From JANRLL01 sp033762715 (GTDB lineage: Bacteria; Pseudomonadota; Alphaproteobacteria; Rickettsiales; SXRF01), in NCBI GenBank assembly GCA_033762715.1, contig JANRLL010000012.1:62001-126000 (forward strand): DNA of 64,000 nucleotides. The letters run 5' to 3'. The translations under genes and the position numbers were made by a program. Positions 26,501 through 35,118 of the stretch are shown piece by piece (the stretch's first letter is position 1; every line of letters begins with the position of its first letter). The notes beneath the pieces are model-generated. The model did no database searches, was not told where the DNA came from, and was given only the letters and a program-made list of their open reading frames with translations.

Positions 26501-27298
26501 TTAGAACGCGCCGCGAACCGCTAAGTTACACGATGCGGTATTTGGCGTGGTTACCGTCGAATAGATCGAAGTAGAAGCCGTACCGGTTGCGCATGGGTTA
26601 CCGACTGCGGTACCAGGAGCTGCGGCAGCTGAAATAGACACTACGGTGCCGATCGCAGGCAGACCGTCATCAATTTTACTATCGATCTGGAATGCTTCCG
26701 TTGGTGTTAAGCCCCATGCGTACGTGGGAACACCGGAAGCAGCCGTGCCAGACGTGTTAGCCAATACAAAGTAGTTGAGGCCACCGGCAGCATTTACCGC
26801 AACGCGGATACCTTTACCCATTTTAGCCAGCGGCAATACAGAATCGCTAATGGCAAGGGTGACATCGGTAAAATCTGTGGTGGTAATAGCTTCACTGATC
26901 AAGTTTGCTTGCGCCAATTGATACCAAAAAATTGCACCTTCGCCCGATACGCAGTTTAAGGTAGCGCACACGGTATCATCTGCACTGAGTGATTGCACCA
27001 GGCCGTCGCCGTTACCCTCACCCGCCTGAGAAGCGGTGCCGCCAGCCAATGATGCCCAGAAGTTGGCCGCGTTTGGAATATCGCCTGGAATGCCTTTATA
27101 TTTGCTGCGGAACGCGTTGACCGAGGTATTGTATTTCTCAATTTGGCCCACGGTGGCGCGGATTTCCGCTGCTTTGATCAAATCTTGACCAACCAACACA
27201 CCGCCTACAATCAAACCGATAATTACCAACACGATCGATAACTCGATCAGAGTAAAACCGGATTGCGATTGACAGTGAGATGCGCGTTTAAAAGTCAT
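26501..27298 (-). CDS. Type IV prepilin-like protein (copy 2)
   Basis: Major- or minor-pilin type protein, 265 residues. A short leader ends in Gly, followed by FTLIELSIVLVIIGLIVGG: prepilin peptidase cleavage site, Glu5 and a hydrophobic alpha-1 helix. The soluble domain has SLAGGTASQAGEGNGDG and VCATLNCVSGEGAIFW with paired Cys. The C-terminus ends NTASCNLAVRGAF. GGAG placed 7 nt before the ATG at 27298 decides the start. It is a tandem duplicate of the next gene; both ends are almost identical while the middle differs. Likely polymerised into a pilus or pseudopilus. Confidence 0.93.
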   Translation of the reverse strand: MTFKRASHCQSQSGFTLIELSIVLVIIGLIVGGVLVGQDLIKAAEIRATVGQIEKYNTSVNAFRSKYKGIPGDIPNAANFWASLAGGTASQAGEGNGDGLVQSLSADDTVCATLNCVSGEGAIFWYQLAQANLISEAITTTDFTDVTLAISDSVLPLAKMGKGIRVAVNAAGGLNYFVLANTSGTAASGVPTYAWGLTPTEAFQIDSKIDDGLPAIGTVVSISAAAAPGTAVGNPCATGTASTSIYSTVTTPNTASCNLAVRGAF

Positions 27299-27373
27299 AA
27301 TTTTCTCCATGTTATTGTCCGATTGTTGCAAACACCCTATCTGCTTTACCTTACTGTAGTCTTAAATCCAAAC

Positions 27374-27409
27374 AAAAAAGCCGCCCCATCATTACATGGA
27401 GCGGCTTTT
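27374..27409 (-). terminator. Intrinsic terminator of the upstream prepilin gene (copy of 26446-26482)
   Basis: The same stem as at 26446-26482: GCCGCCCCAT ... ATGGAGCGGC with flanking A and T tracts. It lies between the two prepilin genes, so each copy can end its own transcript. Confidence 0.83.
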
Positions 27410-27426
27410 GTTAGATACGCATTAGT

Positions 27427-28221
27427 TTAGAACGCGCCGCGAACCGCTAAGTTACACGATGCGGTATTTGGCGTGGTTACCGTCGAATAGATCGAGGTAG
27501 AAGCCGTACCGGTTGCGCAAGGGTTACCGACTGCGGTACCCGGTGCACCTACAGACGAAATCGATACTACGGTGCCGATCGCAGGCAGACCATCATCAAT
27601 TTTACTATCGATCTGGAATGCTTCCGTTGGTGTTAAGCCCCATGCGTACGTGGGAACACCGGAAGCAGCCGTGCCGCTTATGTTAGCGAGCACAAAGTGG
27701 TTCAGACCACCAGCCGTGTTGACTGCAATGCGAATACCTTTACCCATTTTCGCCAAGGGCAATACCGAGTCACTGATCGCATAGTTGTAGGTTGCAAAGC
27801 TGGTACTGGTAATAGCTTCACTGATCAAGTTTGCTTGCGCCAATTCATACCAAAAAATTGCACCTTCGCCCGATATGCAGTTTAAGGTAGCGCACACAGT
27901 GTTATCGGCACTTACTGATTGCACCAAACCGTCGCCATTGCCTTCACCGGCCTGAGAAGCGGTGCCGCCAGCCAATGATGCCCAGAAGTTGGTCGCGTTT
28001 GGAAGATCGCCTGGAACGCCATTATACTTGCTACGGAATGCGTTGACTGAGGTGTTATATTTTTCCAATTGGCTGATAGTTGCGCGAATCTCCGCTGCTT
28101 TAATCAAATCTTGACCAACCAACACACCGCCTACAATCAAACCGATAATTACCAACACGATCGATAACTCGATCAGGGTAAAACCCTTTTGATTTGTTTT
28201 TTTCGCTTTAACCTGAGTCAT
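27427..28221 (-). CDS. Type IV prepilin-like protein (copy 1)
   Basis: 264 residues, close paralogue of the gene just downstream. The leader is basic (QVKAKKTNQKG) and cleavage is expected before FTLIELSIVLVIIGLIVGG; Glu5 is present. Replacement differences from copy 2 cluster in the middle (for example SFATYNYAISDS versus DFTDVTLAISDS) and near SISSVGAPG. The C-terminal 30 residues are the same. GGAGAACGAG precedes the ATG at 28221. Upstream to 28464 is AT-rich non-coding sequence with short inverted repeats, probably the promoter. Confidence 0.93.
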   Translation of the reverse strand: MTQVKAKKTNQKGFTLIELSIVLVIIGLIVGGVLVGQDLIKAAEIRATISQLEKYNTSVNAFRSKYNGVPGDLPNATNFWASLAGGTASQAGEGNGDGLVQSVSADNTVCATLNCISGEGAIFWYELAQANLISEAITSTSFATYNYAISDSVLPLAKMGKGIRIAVNTAGGLNHFVLANISGTAASGVPTYAWGLTPTEAFQIDSKIDDGLPAIGTVVSISSVGAPGTAVGNPCATGTASTSIYSTVTTPNTASCNLAVRGAF

Positions 28222-28464
28222 CTCGTTCTCCTGTTTTGTTACCCGCACATTTATATATGTACATAGGCAAAATATTTATTACACACTGCAACCACCTTAT
28301 ATATGTAGCAAAATACTACAAATATGCTGTGTGCGCAGCCTTACCCAAAAGTATAAAGAGTTAAAAGTTAAGGAAGTGTTACTAAAAAACAGCATGCGAT
28401 TGATTTATAGCCAATCTAACGTTCTCTAGTGCTTTTTTTGCAACAGATTGCTTTGAAAGCGACC

Positions 28465-29001
28465 TTATACGGCTTCTTTGGTATCCGGCTTGATGGTGGA
28501 AACGGCAGCATCCAAATGGGTTTGGCTGCACAGGCCGAGCAATACCGGATCACGCGGACGAATGTTATTGCTGTTCCAATGCGTTTTTCCACGCACCGCT
28601 TGAATGGTGTTTTTCGTAGTGCCTACCAATTTAGAAATTTGCGCATCGGTCATGGCTGGAAAGTTTTTAATCAACCAAGCAATCGCATCGGGCTTATCTT
28701 GACGACGCGCAACCGGCGTATAACGGCTGCCTTTGGTTTTCTTAGAAATATATTTGCGCGCGGTTTCTTTAATAGACAAACGCGCAGCCGTATCTTTTTC
28801 GCAGCGCTCGATTTCTTCTTGCGTCAGCTGGCCGCTGGCCATTGGATCGTTGCCACGAATGCCGGTTGCTACTTCGCCATCGGCAATGCCTTGCACTTCG
28901 AGCGGATGCATACCGCAAAAATCAGCGATTTGCTCAAATGAAAGCGCAGTATTTTCAACTAACCATACAGCAGTGGCTTTGGGCATTAACGGCAACGTCA
29001 T
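28465..29001 (-). CDS. trcR: DUF1013 cell-cycle regulator, TrcR-like
   Basis: 178 residues. LMPKATAVWLVENTALSFEQ and FCGMHPLEVQGIADGEVATG begin the DUF1013 domain; a second helix-turn-helix-like part is AMTDAQISKLVGTTKNTIQA. In Caulobacter the DUF1013 protein TrcR associates with RNA polymerase and cell-cycle promoters; that role is transferred here by family. The ATG at 29001 with AGAGGA upstream is preferred to an in-frame extension. It reads divergently from the enoyl-CoA hydratase across 146 bp. Confidence 0.9.
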   Translation of the reverse strand: MTLPLMPKATAVWLVENTALSFEQIADFCGMHPLEVQGIADGEVATGIRGNDPMASGQLTQEEIERCEKDTAARLSIKETARKYISKKTKGSRYTPVARRQDKPDAIAWLIKNFPAMTDAQISKLVGTTKNTIQAVRGKTHWNSNNIRPRDPVLLGLCSQTHLDAAVSTIKPDTKEAV

Positions 29002-29147
29002 GGTCTTTATCCTCTCATTATGCAGCGTGCTCAACCACGGCCGGTTCTTTGCCCGTGCCATGTACGCTTATCTTTAGGTGAAGGACGCTTTTTAGTGGTT
29101 TTTCGTCAATATTCAAGTATTTTCAACAAAAATAAGGGAGGGCTCGC

Positions 29148-29939
29148 GTGTTTCTGACCTATCATACCCTAATCGCTGAGAAAATTGCGCCGCATATCAC
29201 CATGATCGCCTTTAACCGGCCTGAGGCGGCGAATGCACTGAATATGCAGATGGCGCTGGAATTAGGCGATGCCTTTAGCACCATCATTAATGAGCCAGGC
29301 CATAGCCGCGTGGTGATCTTAACCGGCCAAGGCAAGCATTTCTGCGCAGGAGCCGATCTGAAAGAGCGCCAAGGCATGGATGAAGAAGCCTGGTTTAAGC
29401 AGCATGAAAGCTTCGAGCGAGCGCTGCAGCAGCTGATTGCCTGCCCAGTGCCGGTGATTGCCGCCGTCAACGGCGCGGCCATGGGCGGTGGATTGGAACT
29501 AGCTCTTGCCTGCGATTTCATTTATGCGAGCCCTAATGCCCGCTTTGGCTTAACCGAAACCAGCCTGGGCATTATGCCAGGATTAGGGGGCACCTATCAG
29601 CTGGCCCGCCGCGTAGGCCTGGCGCGTGCTAAAGAGCTGATTTATTGCGGCAAACCCTTCAGTGCCGAGGAAGCGCTAAATTGGGGGGTGGTAAACCAGC
29701 TTTACCCCATGGACGGGTTACTAGCCGCCGCCAAAGACTGCGCCCAGCATATCGCCCAACAAGCCCCACTGGCCATTGCCGCGGTGAAACAAGCGGCCGA
29801 AGAGACCAGCGCCCTGGGACTTAAAACCGCCCTCGAACATGAATTGAGCTATTACAATAGCTTACTTGGATCTAATGACCGTCATGAGGGCATTAATGCC
29901 TTTAACGAAAAGCGCAAACCGGTCTTTGCCGGCCAATAA
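29148..29939 (+). CDS. Enoyl-CoA hydratase/isomerase family protein
   Basis: Crotonase-fold enzyme, 263 residues, starting with GTG after a strong AAGGGAGGG site. The oxyanion-hole segments are KHFCAGADLKERQG and NGAAMGGGLELALACDF. Both catalytic Glu positions are kept: GGGLEL and FGLTETSLGIMPGLGG. A true hydratase activity on 2-enoyl-CoA or methylglutaconyl-CoA is likely. The nearby glutaryl-CoA dehydrogenase fits a shared acyl-CoA catabolic theme, though the genes are not in one operon. Confidence 0.92.
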   Translation: MFLTYHTLIAEKIAPHITMIAFNRPEAANALNMQMALELGDAFSTIINEPGHSRVVILTGQGKHFCAGADLKERQGMDEEAWFKQHESFERALQQLIACPVPVIAAVNGAAMGGGLELALACDFIYASPNARFGLTETSLGIMPGLGGTYQLARRVGLARAKELIYCGKPFSAEEALNWGVVNQLYPMDGLLAAAKDCAQHIAQQAPLAIAAVKQAAEETSALGLKTALEHELSYYNSLLGSNDRHEGINAFNEKRKPVFAGQ

Positions 29940-30028
29940 AATGGCGTCATAAAATCTTCATAAAAATTTCCTGTCTTCTTTAGGGACAGCTGGCACAATA
30001 ACTTAGGCAATTGCTTGCTAATACAGGT

Positions 30029-31072
30029 ATGACCGAAGATAAAAACAACAGCTATCAACACACCAAAGTGTCTGGTTCCATCAACCAGCATACCCCATCT
30101 TATTGGCGTTTAGCTCTGCCAGCACTGGGCGTGCGTTATGTGGGTCGCTATTTCCAGCGCTTGTCGGGCCTAAAAGACAACCGCATCTTCGACGTCACTG
30201 CTGGCCTTTGGATGCTAGCCGTCACAGGCTTTTTCGCGCAGCGCACCGCCAAGGATATGAAAAGCCTGCTGTCGGAAGTGGTGGCTTATGAGTTTGACAA
30301 AAAACCTGAAGAGGTGGGCTTGAGTGATTTCATGCACAGCACCAATAATGTGGTCTGTCGCACCCGTCACAATTTTATTTATTATAACAGCCTGCGCACG
30401 CTGGTGAATGGCACCTTTTTCGCCTCGCTCTTGCCAGGGCGCTTCCGCACCACCGAAGCCGTCGATCTGGGCGTGGGCTTAAACGGCGCTTATCTAGTGA
30501 CCGAAATTCTGGGTCGTGACCGCACGTTTTTTGATCGTATCCAAAGCTTCGTCGACAGCAAGCTCAACCAAGACCATGCGCTTGGCGACACAGTGAACGC
30601 ACATGACTTAATCGGTTTATATGAGCGCAATGCGCTGGATAATAATCCGTCTATTGCGTTTAAAGGCCAAATCAATAGCCAGGTCTGGAAACAAAGCCAG
30701 GTCATTTTCGAACGCATGGCGCATCTCATGAGCTGCACTTACCAATATCGCCATGACAAAGAGGATAATATGGATTTCACCTTGCCCAAATTCCTCTATC
30801 TGATCGGCAATAATTTAATCCAGCCGACTCAGGTTGAGCAAAGCCTGGCTTACATAGAAGTGGCGAATCAATATGGCATCCCGGCCCTGAAAAAAGTCGT
30901 GCACGACGTGCAGGCGGGAAAACCCCTGGCCGAAGCCCTAAAACCCTACCCGGTGACACTGCCTGTCATGGCTAAAGAAGAGCCTGCGCACGGCCAACCT
31001 ATTACAAAATATACCGATGCGGTGGCGGCCAGCCGTGTTCTCAAATGCCAAGACAACACGCTGCACGCTTGA
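30029..31072 (+). CDS. Uncharacterised protein
   Basis: I do not recognise this 347-residue protein. The ATG at 30029 is preferred to a TTG at 30011. It has a basic Arg/Tyr-rich N-terminal part (RYVGRYFQRLSG), one moderately hydrophobic stretch (FDVTAGLWMLAVTGFFA), a Tyr/Asn-rich middle (NVVCRTRHNFIYYNSLRT) and a Pro/Lys C-terminus. No catalytic motif is evident and there is no signal peptide. Codon use resembles the neighbours, so it is not obviously recent. A promoter for the next gene overlaps its stop. Confidence 0.7.
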   Translation: MTEDKNNSYQHTKVSGSINQHTPSYWRLALPALGVRYVGRYFQRLSGLKDNRIFDVTAGLWMLAVTGFFAQRTAKDMKSLLSEVVAYEFDKKPEEVGLSDFMHSTNNVVCRTRHNFIYYNSLRTLVNGTFFASLLPGRFRTTEAVDLGVGLNGAYLVTEILGRDRTFFDRIQSFVDSKLNQDHALGDTVNAHDLIGLYERNALDNNPSIAFKGQINSQVWKQSQVIFERMAHLMSCTYQYRHDKEDNMDFTLPKFLYLIGNNLIQPTQVEQSLAYIEVANQYGIPALKKVVHDVQAGKPLAEALKPYPVTLPVMAKEEPAHGQPITKYTDAVAASRVLKCQDNTLHA

Positions 31073-31098
31073 ACCCCCCCTGCCCGTTGTGGTAAAAT
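31069..31098 (+). promoter_or_regulatory. Candidate promoter for the patatin gene
   Basis: TTGAAC (31069-31074), 18-nt spacer, TAAAAT (31093-31098) preceded by TGG, giving an extended -10. It overlaps the stop codon of the upstream gene and lies 43 nt before the ATG at 31142. Confidence 0.55.
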
Positions 31099-31141
31099 AG
31101 ACGGCCTTACACGCAGATATCTTGCCCTTACGAGGTAGCGT

Positions 31142-32152
31142 ATGACCACCAACCCATCCGCCTCACGACCTATCGCCTTTGCATTGCAAGGTGGCGCCAC
31201 GCACGGCGCCTTCACCTGGGGTGTGCTTGATCGTTTCCTCACCGACGAGCGCGTGCATATCGAAGCCATCAGTGCAAGCAGCAGTGGCGCCATGATGGCA
31301 ACCGTACTCGCGCAAGGATTGCTAGAAGGCGGCAAAGAAGGTGCGCGCGAACGGCTGCAGACCCTCTGGAAAAAACTGCATATCGCCGCCGGCATGATTC
31401 CGCTGCGCATGCAGGTGGTCGATAAATTTTTAAGCCATGTCGGGATTGACCTATCGCCTTCTTCCATGGCGCTCGATTATATAACCCGCATTTTCTCACC
31501 CTCGCAATTCAACCTATTTGACATCAACCCCCTGCGCGACATCGTGGATGAGCTGGTGGATTTTGGTGAGCTCGCTGCTAGCAATACATTGGCGCTTTAT
31601 ATCAACACCACCAACGCCAAAACTGGTGAGAGCCGTATCTTCAGCCATAAAGACATATCGCTGGCTGCCGTCATGGCCTCCAATTGCCTGCCGTTTTTAT
31701 TCAAAGCCGTTGAGATTGACGATGAGCTTTACTGGGACGGCAGCTTCAGCGGTTGCCCACCACTAATGCCGCTTGCCGATCATCATGCACAAGCTGATTT
31801 GCTGCTGGTGCAAGTGCATGCGATGAGCGTGGATGAAGTGCCCAGCACGGCGACCGATATTCTCGATCGCGCAACCGAAATGGGCTTCAACAACATTCTA
31901 CGCAAAGATATTGAGCTGCTCGATTGGCGCAATCAGATGATCTATGAGGGCAAGCTCAAAGCCACCCCCACCCGCCTGCACCGCATCAGCGCGCAAGACG
32001 AGTTGGCAAGCCTGGGGCGCGCAAGCAAACTCAATACTGATTGGGATTTTATCATGTATCTACATGATCTGGGTATGCAGGCCGCCAATGATTGGTTGGA
32101 GAATGCGTTTGCAACGGGAAAGCCCGCCAAAAAATCTAACGCCGGACGCTAG
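31142..32152 (+). CDS. Patatin-like phospholipase family protein
   Basis: Serine lipid acyl hydrolase of the patatin fold, 336 residues. The glycine-rich oxyanion region is ALQGGATHGAFTWGVLDRFL. The nucleophile elbow reads ISASSSGAMMA, so the usual Gly-x-Ser-x-Gly has Ala in place of the first Gly. The catalytic Asp is in YWDGSFSGCPPLMPL (Asp-Gly-Ser rather than Asp-Gly-Gly/Ala). The family acts on phospholipids or storage polyesters; the substrate here is unknown. No signal peptide. The 3' end overlaps the convergent gene by 4 nt. Confidence 0.9.
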   Translation: MTTNPSASRPIAFALQGGATHGAFTWGVLDRFLTDERVHIEAISASSSGAMMATVLAQGLLEGGKEGARERLQTLWKKLHIAAGMIPLRMQVVDKFLSHVGIDLSPSSMALDYITRIFSPSQFNLFDINPLRDIVDELVDFGELAASNTLALYINTTNAKTGESRIFSHKDISLAAVMASNCLPFLFKAVEIDDELYWDGSFSGCPPLMPLADHHAQADLLLVQVHAMSVDEVPSTATDILDRATEMGFNNILRKDIELLDWRNQMIYEGKLKATPTRLHRISAQDELASLGRASKLNTDWDFIMYLHDLGMQAANDWLENAFATGKPAKKSNAGR

Positions 32153-32754
32153 CGCATCAAGGCGCGCATCGCTTCGGGATTGCCGCGCAGCTTGCTCGCT
32201 TCTTCCGATTTCGGTGAATTACGCACCCGCTGATTGCACGACAGATTTGCTATGCGCGGCTTTTTGCCTTCAAAGCGCAGTAGCATTTCACACGCGCCTT
32301 GCAACATAAAACGCGACTGCACGGTAATGCCGGCATAATAGGCATTGCCGTCAGCCGATTGCTGCACATTGAAACGCACTATCAACTCATCGGGCACAGC
32401 ATTAGGCAACTGTTCGGTGATCTGATATTGCATCTGATAGGCGCTCAACGAAAACAGCAAATTATCAATAAAGGGCAGAAAACTTGCCTTGTCAAAATCC
32501 TGAATCACTGCCGGCGCATCGGGCTGCGCTAAGGTCGCAAACTGCACGGCTAGATGTACCTTGGCATCGTCGGTGAGCGCGTCGTTGAATGCGGCGCCGA
32601 TCTTGGCGCGATCCTGCCCATTGACAGTTTCGGTGATGCTGTTCAATAGCGCTGTAACTGCGCGTTCACGCGCAGCACCTTGCGAGAAGAATTGTAGATA
32701 GATGCCCACGATCATACCCAGGATTAAAACCGCGAGTATGGCGTAGAGTTTCAT
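32149..32754 (-). CDS. Uncharacterised membrane-anchored protein downstream of glutaryl-CoA dehydrogenase
   Basis: 201 residues, family not recognised. An N-terminal hydrophobic segment (YAILAVLILGMIVGIYLQFF) acts as signal anchor; the rest is a soluble alpha/beta domain with two Cys (GACEMLL, LSCNQRV). The start overlaps the stop of the acyl-CoA dehydrogenase gene by 4 nt, so it is in the same operon. A periplasmic location is inferred from the anchor. Confidence 0.75.
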   Translation of the reverse strand: MKLYAILAVLILGMIVGIYLQFFSQGAARERAVTALLNSITETVNGQDRAKIGAAFNDALTDDAKVHLAVQFATLAQPDAPAVIQDFDKASFLPFIDNLLFSLSAYQMQYQITEQLPNAVPDELIVRFNVQQSADGNAYYAGITVQSRFMLQGACEMLLRFEGKKPRIANLSCNQRVRNSPKSEEASKLRGNPEAMRALMR

Positions 32755-33938
32755 TCGCTTTTAAACGCTTGAATGCCGGTGATGGCACGGCCCATGATGA
32801 GCGTATGAATATCATGCGTGCCTTCATAGGTGTTGACGCTTTCTAGATTCATCACATGGCGAATCACATGATACTCATCGGCAATACCGTTGCCACCATG
32901 CATGTCACGCGCGATGCGCGCAATATCGAGCGCCTTGCCAGCGGAGTTGCGCTTAATCAGCGAAATCATTTCCGGCACCGTTTTATTATCATCCATCAAA
33001 CGGCCAACGCGCAGGCAGGCTTGCAGACCCAAAGTGATGTCGACCAACATATCGGCAAGCTTTTTTTGAATCAGCTGATTGGCAGCCAAAGGCTTGCCAA
33101 ATTGCTTGCGCTCCAGCGTGTAATTACGCGCGGCTTGATAGCAAAACTCGGCTGCGCCCAAGGCGCCCCAACCAATGCCGTAACGCGCTTTGTTGAGGCA
33201 GGAGAAAGGTCCTTTTAATCCGGCCACGCTTGGCAAGATTTGCTCAACTGGAACCGGTACGTCTTCCATGGCGATCATGCCAGTGGTGGAGGCACGCAGT
33301 GAAAACTTACCTTCGATTTTCGGCGCGCTTAAACCCTTCATGCCTTTTTCTAAAATGAATCCTTTAATGGTGCCGTCGGGAATCGCGCTGTCGCCATATA
33401 CCTTAGCCCAGACGACAAACACATCGGCCACCGGCGAATTGGTGATCCAATTTTTCGCGCCGCTTAGCACATAACCGTCTTTGCTTTTGGTAGCGCGTGT
33501 AACCATGCCGCTTGGATCGGAGCCGTGATCGGGTTCGGTCAGGCCGAAACAGCCAATCCATTCGCCGCGCGCCAGCTTAGGCAAATATTTATCCTTCTGC
33601 GCATCGGTGCCGAAGGCATGAATCGGGTGCATCACCAGCGATGATTGCACCGAAAGTGCCGAGCGGTAACCCGAATCCACCCATTCGATTTCACGGCAAA
33701 TCAGACCAGACGCCACGTTGCTTACACCAGCGCAGCCATAGCCTTTAATGGTGGCGCCAAACAAGCCAAGCTCGCCCATTTCGCGCATAATCGCCGTGTC
33801 AAAATGCTCATGGCGGTTCGCTTCCAGCACACGCGACATCAACTTGTCACGCGCGTAGGAACGCGCCGTGTCGCGCACCATGCGCTCTTCTTCCGTTAGC
33901 TGCTCTTCCAGCAGCAATGCATCATCATAAAAAGTCAT
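32751..33938 (-). CDS. gcdH: Glutaryl-CoA dehydrogenase (acyl-CoA dehydrogenase family)
   Basis: FAD enzyme that oxidises and decarboxylates glutaryl-CoA to crotonyl-CoA in lysine and tryptophan breakdown. 395 residues. The GCDH-specific EWVDSGYRSALSVQSSLVMH holds the Arg that binds the substrate carboxylate. GCFGLTEPDHGSDP and KNWITNSPVADVFVVWAK bind FAD. The catalytic base Glu is in NTYEGTHDIHTLI. It is translationally coupled to the downstream anchored protein. No LysR-type gcdR gene is adjacent. Confidence 0.93.
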   Translation of the reverse strand: MTFYDDALLLEEQLTEEERMVRDTARSYARDKLMSRVLEANRHEHFDTAIMREMGELGLFGATIKGYGCAGVSNVASGLICREIEWVDSGYRSALSVQSSLVMHPIHAFGTDAQKDKYLPKLARGEWIGCFGLTEPDHGSDPSGMVTRATKSKDGYVLSGAKNWITNSPVADVFVVWAKVYGDSAIPDGTIKGFILEKGMKGLSAPKIEGKFSLRASTTGMIAMEDVPVPVEQILPSVAGLKGPFSCLNKARYGIGWGALGAAEFCYQAARNYTLERKQFGKPLAANQLIQKKLADMLVDITLGLQACLRVGRLMDDNKTVPEMISLIKRNSAGKALDIARIARDMHGGNGIADEYHVIRHVMNLESVNTYEGTHDIHTLIMGRAITGIQAFKSE

Positions 33939-33943
33939 GGAGA

Positions 33944-34168
33944 TTACGCGAGAATATTGAGAATAGTGCCACGATCCCAGACCACGCCGCGACGCAGCGA
34001 TGCGATCGCACTATTGATCAGGGTCATGAGAGTTTGTGGTTCAGGAACATAGTTGATGTCGGCACGTGTGGGTACTACGATCGGCTCATCGGTGAGCTTG
34101 GGACGGCGCTGGTCAGCGGGGCGCCCCGTAGGCATCCTGACGCGATTGGGATCTAATTGAATAGCCAT
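33944..34168 (-). CDS. Possible small protein upstream of gcdH
   Basis: A 74-residue frame ending 5 nt before the gcdH ATG. It starts MAIQLDPNRVRMPTGRPAD and is Arg/Pro-rich, with a hydrophobic-helical C-terminus (TLMTLINSAIASLRR). Codon choice looks like that of the neighbours, and the close spacing to gcdH favours a real gene. No ribosome-binding site is visible and I do not recognise the family, so it remains tentative. Confidence 0.48.
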   Translation of the reverse strand: MAIQLDPNRVRMPTGRPADQRRPKLTDEPIVVPTRADINYVPEPQTLMTLINSAIASLRRGVVWDRGTILNILA

Positions 34169-34244
34169 ATGGTTTTACTGTTGCTGGTTGAGAGGGATTC
34201 ATTATATATGCAGCAGTTATAACTCGCAATCATTCAGATTGACC

Positions 34245-35063
34245 ATGGCTTTTATTGTTGCCGCTTTTTACCATTTTTTCGATTTTCCCGACTATAAACA
34301 CCATCGGGAAAGCTTGCTGGCGTTGCTCAAGCGCGAAGATATTAAAGGCTCCATTCTCATTGCCTCTGAAGGCTTCAACGGCACGATTTCCGGCAGCCGC
34401 AGCGGCATCGACACGGTACTCGCCTTTTTAACCATTTTGGGGGGCACGTTTGAGCATAAGGAATCGACCCATACGTCCCAACCCTTTGGTCGCGCCAAGG
34501 TGCGGCTTAAAAAAGAGCTGATTTCGCTCGGGCCTTACGTGACGCCGCGCGAGGTTGGCACCTATGTCACACCGCAAGAATGGAACGCGCTGATCGATGA
34601 TCCCAACACCGTGGTGCTCGATACGCGCAATAGCTACGAAACCCATCTGGGCACTTTTAGTGGTGCTATCGACCCCAACATACGGAATTTTAAGCAATTA
34701 CCACAATATGTGGCCAGCGAGATGCAGGATTTAAAGGACAAAAAAATTGCCACTTTCTGCACCGGCGGCATACGCTGCGAAAAATTTACCGCCTGGATGA
34801 AAGAACAGGGTTTTAAGGATGTTTATCACCTAAAAGGCGGGATTTTGAAGTATTTAGAGGAAATTCCACCCGAAGATAGCCGTTGGCAGGGTGAATGTTA
34901 TGTATTTGACAACCGCGTGGCGGTGGGTCATGGGCTGCATCCATCGCAAACCGCCAGTATCTGCCAAAATTGTGGCCATGCCTTAACGCCCGAAGACCGC
35001 ACCCATCCCGAATATGGCGAGAAACACTGCCAATATTGTGCAACTTATAAACTAAGTGCCTGA
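34245..35063 (+). CDS. trhO: tRNA uridine(34) hydroxylase TrhO (rhodanese-like)
   Basis: Oxygen-dependent hydroxylation of U34 in tRNA, formerly the YceA family. 272 residues from the ATG at 34245. The N-terminal acylphosphatase-like domain includes FNGTISGSRSGIDTVL. The rhodanese domain has LDTRNSYETHLGTFSGAIDP and the active-site loop FCTGGIRCEKFTAWM with its conserved Cys. The C-terminal CQNCGHALTPED and HCQYC form a four-Cys zinc-like knuckle. Shorter than the E. coli protein (350). Confidence 0.93.
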   Translation: MAFIVAAFYHFFDFPDYKHHRESLLALLKREDIKGSILIASEGFNGTISGSRSGIDTVLAFLTILGGTFEHKESTHTSQPFGRAKVRLKKELISLGPYVTPREVGTYVTPQEWNALIDDPNTVVLDTRNSYETHLGTFSGAIDPNIRNFKQLPQYVASEMQDLKDKKIATFCTGGIRCEKFTAWMKEQGFKDVYHLKGGILKYLEEIPPEDSRWQGECYVFDNRVAVGHGLHPSQTASICQNCGHALTPEDRTHPEYGEKHCQYCATYKLSA

Positions 35064-35118
35064 AAAGCGTTTTACTGAAGGCCCAGAAACCGATATACAT
35101 AGTTAACGCGCATTAACG

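Larger units (their letters stand above)
26446..28221 (-). repeat. Tandem duplication of a prepilin gene with its terminator
   Basis: Unit 1 covers about 27374-28221 and unit 2 about 26446-27298, each being one prepilin gene plus its 3' hairpin. The terminators and first 130 or so coding bases at the 3' ends differ by only a few bases, including one T indel at TTTTGTTTAG versus TTTTGTTAG. The middle of the genes carries many silent and replacement changes. This patchwork suggests gene conversion after duplication. Confidence 0.88.

Noticed and set aside
26446..28221. Repeat as an insertion sequence
   Set aside because: The repeats are prepilin genes with terminators; there is no transposase and no terminal inverted repeats or target duplications.
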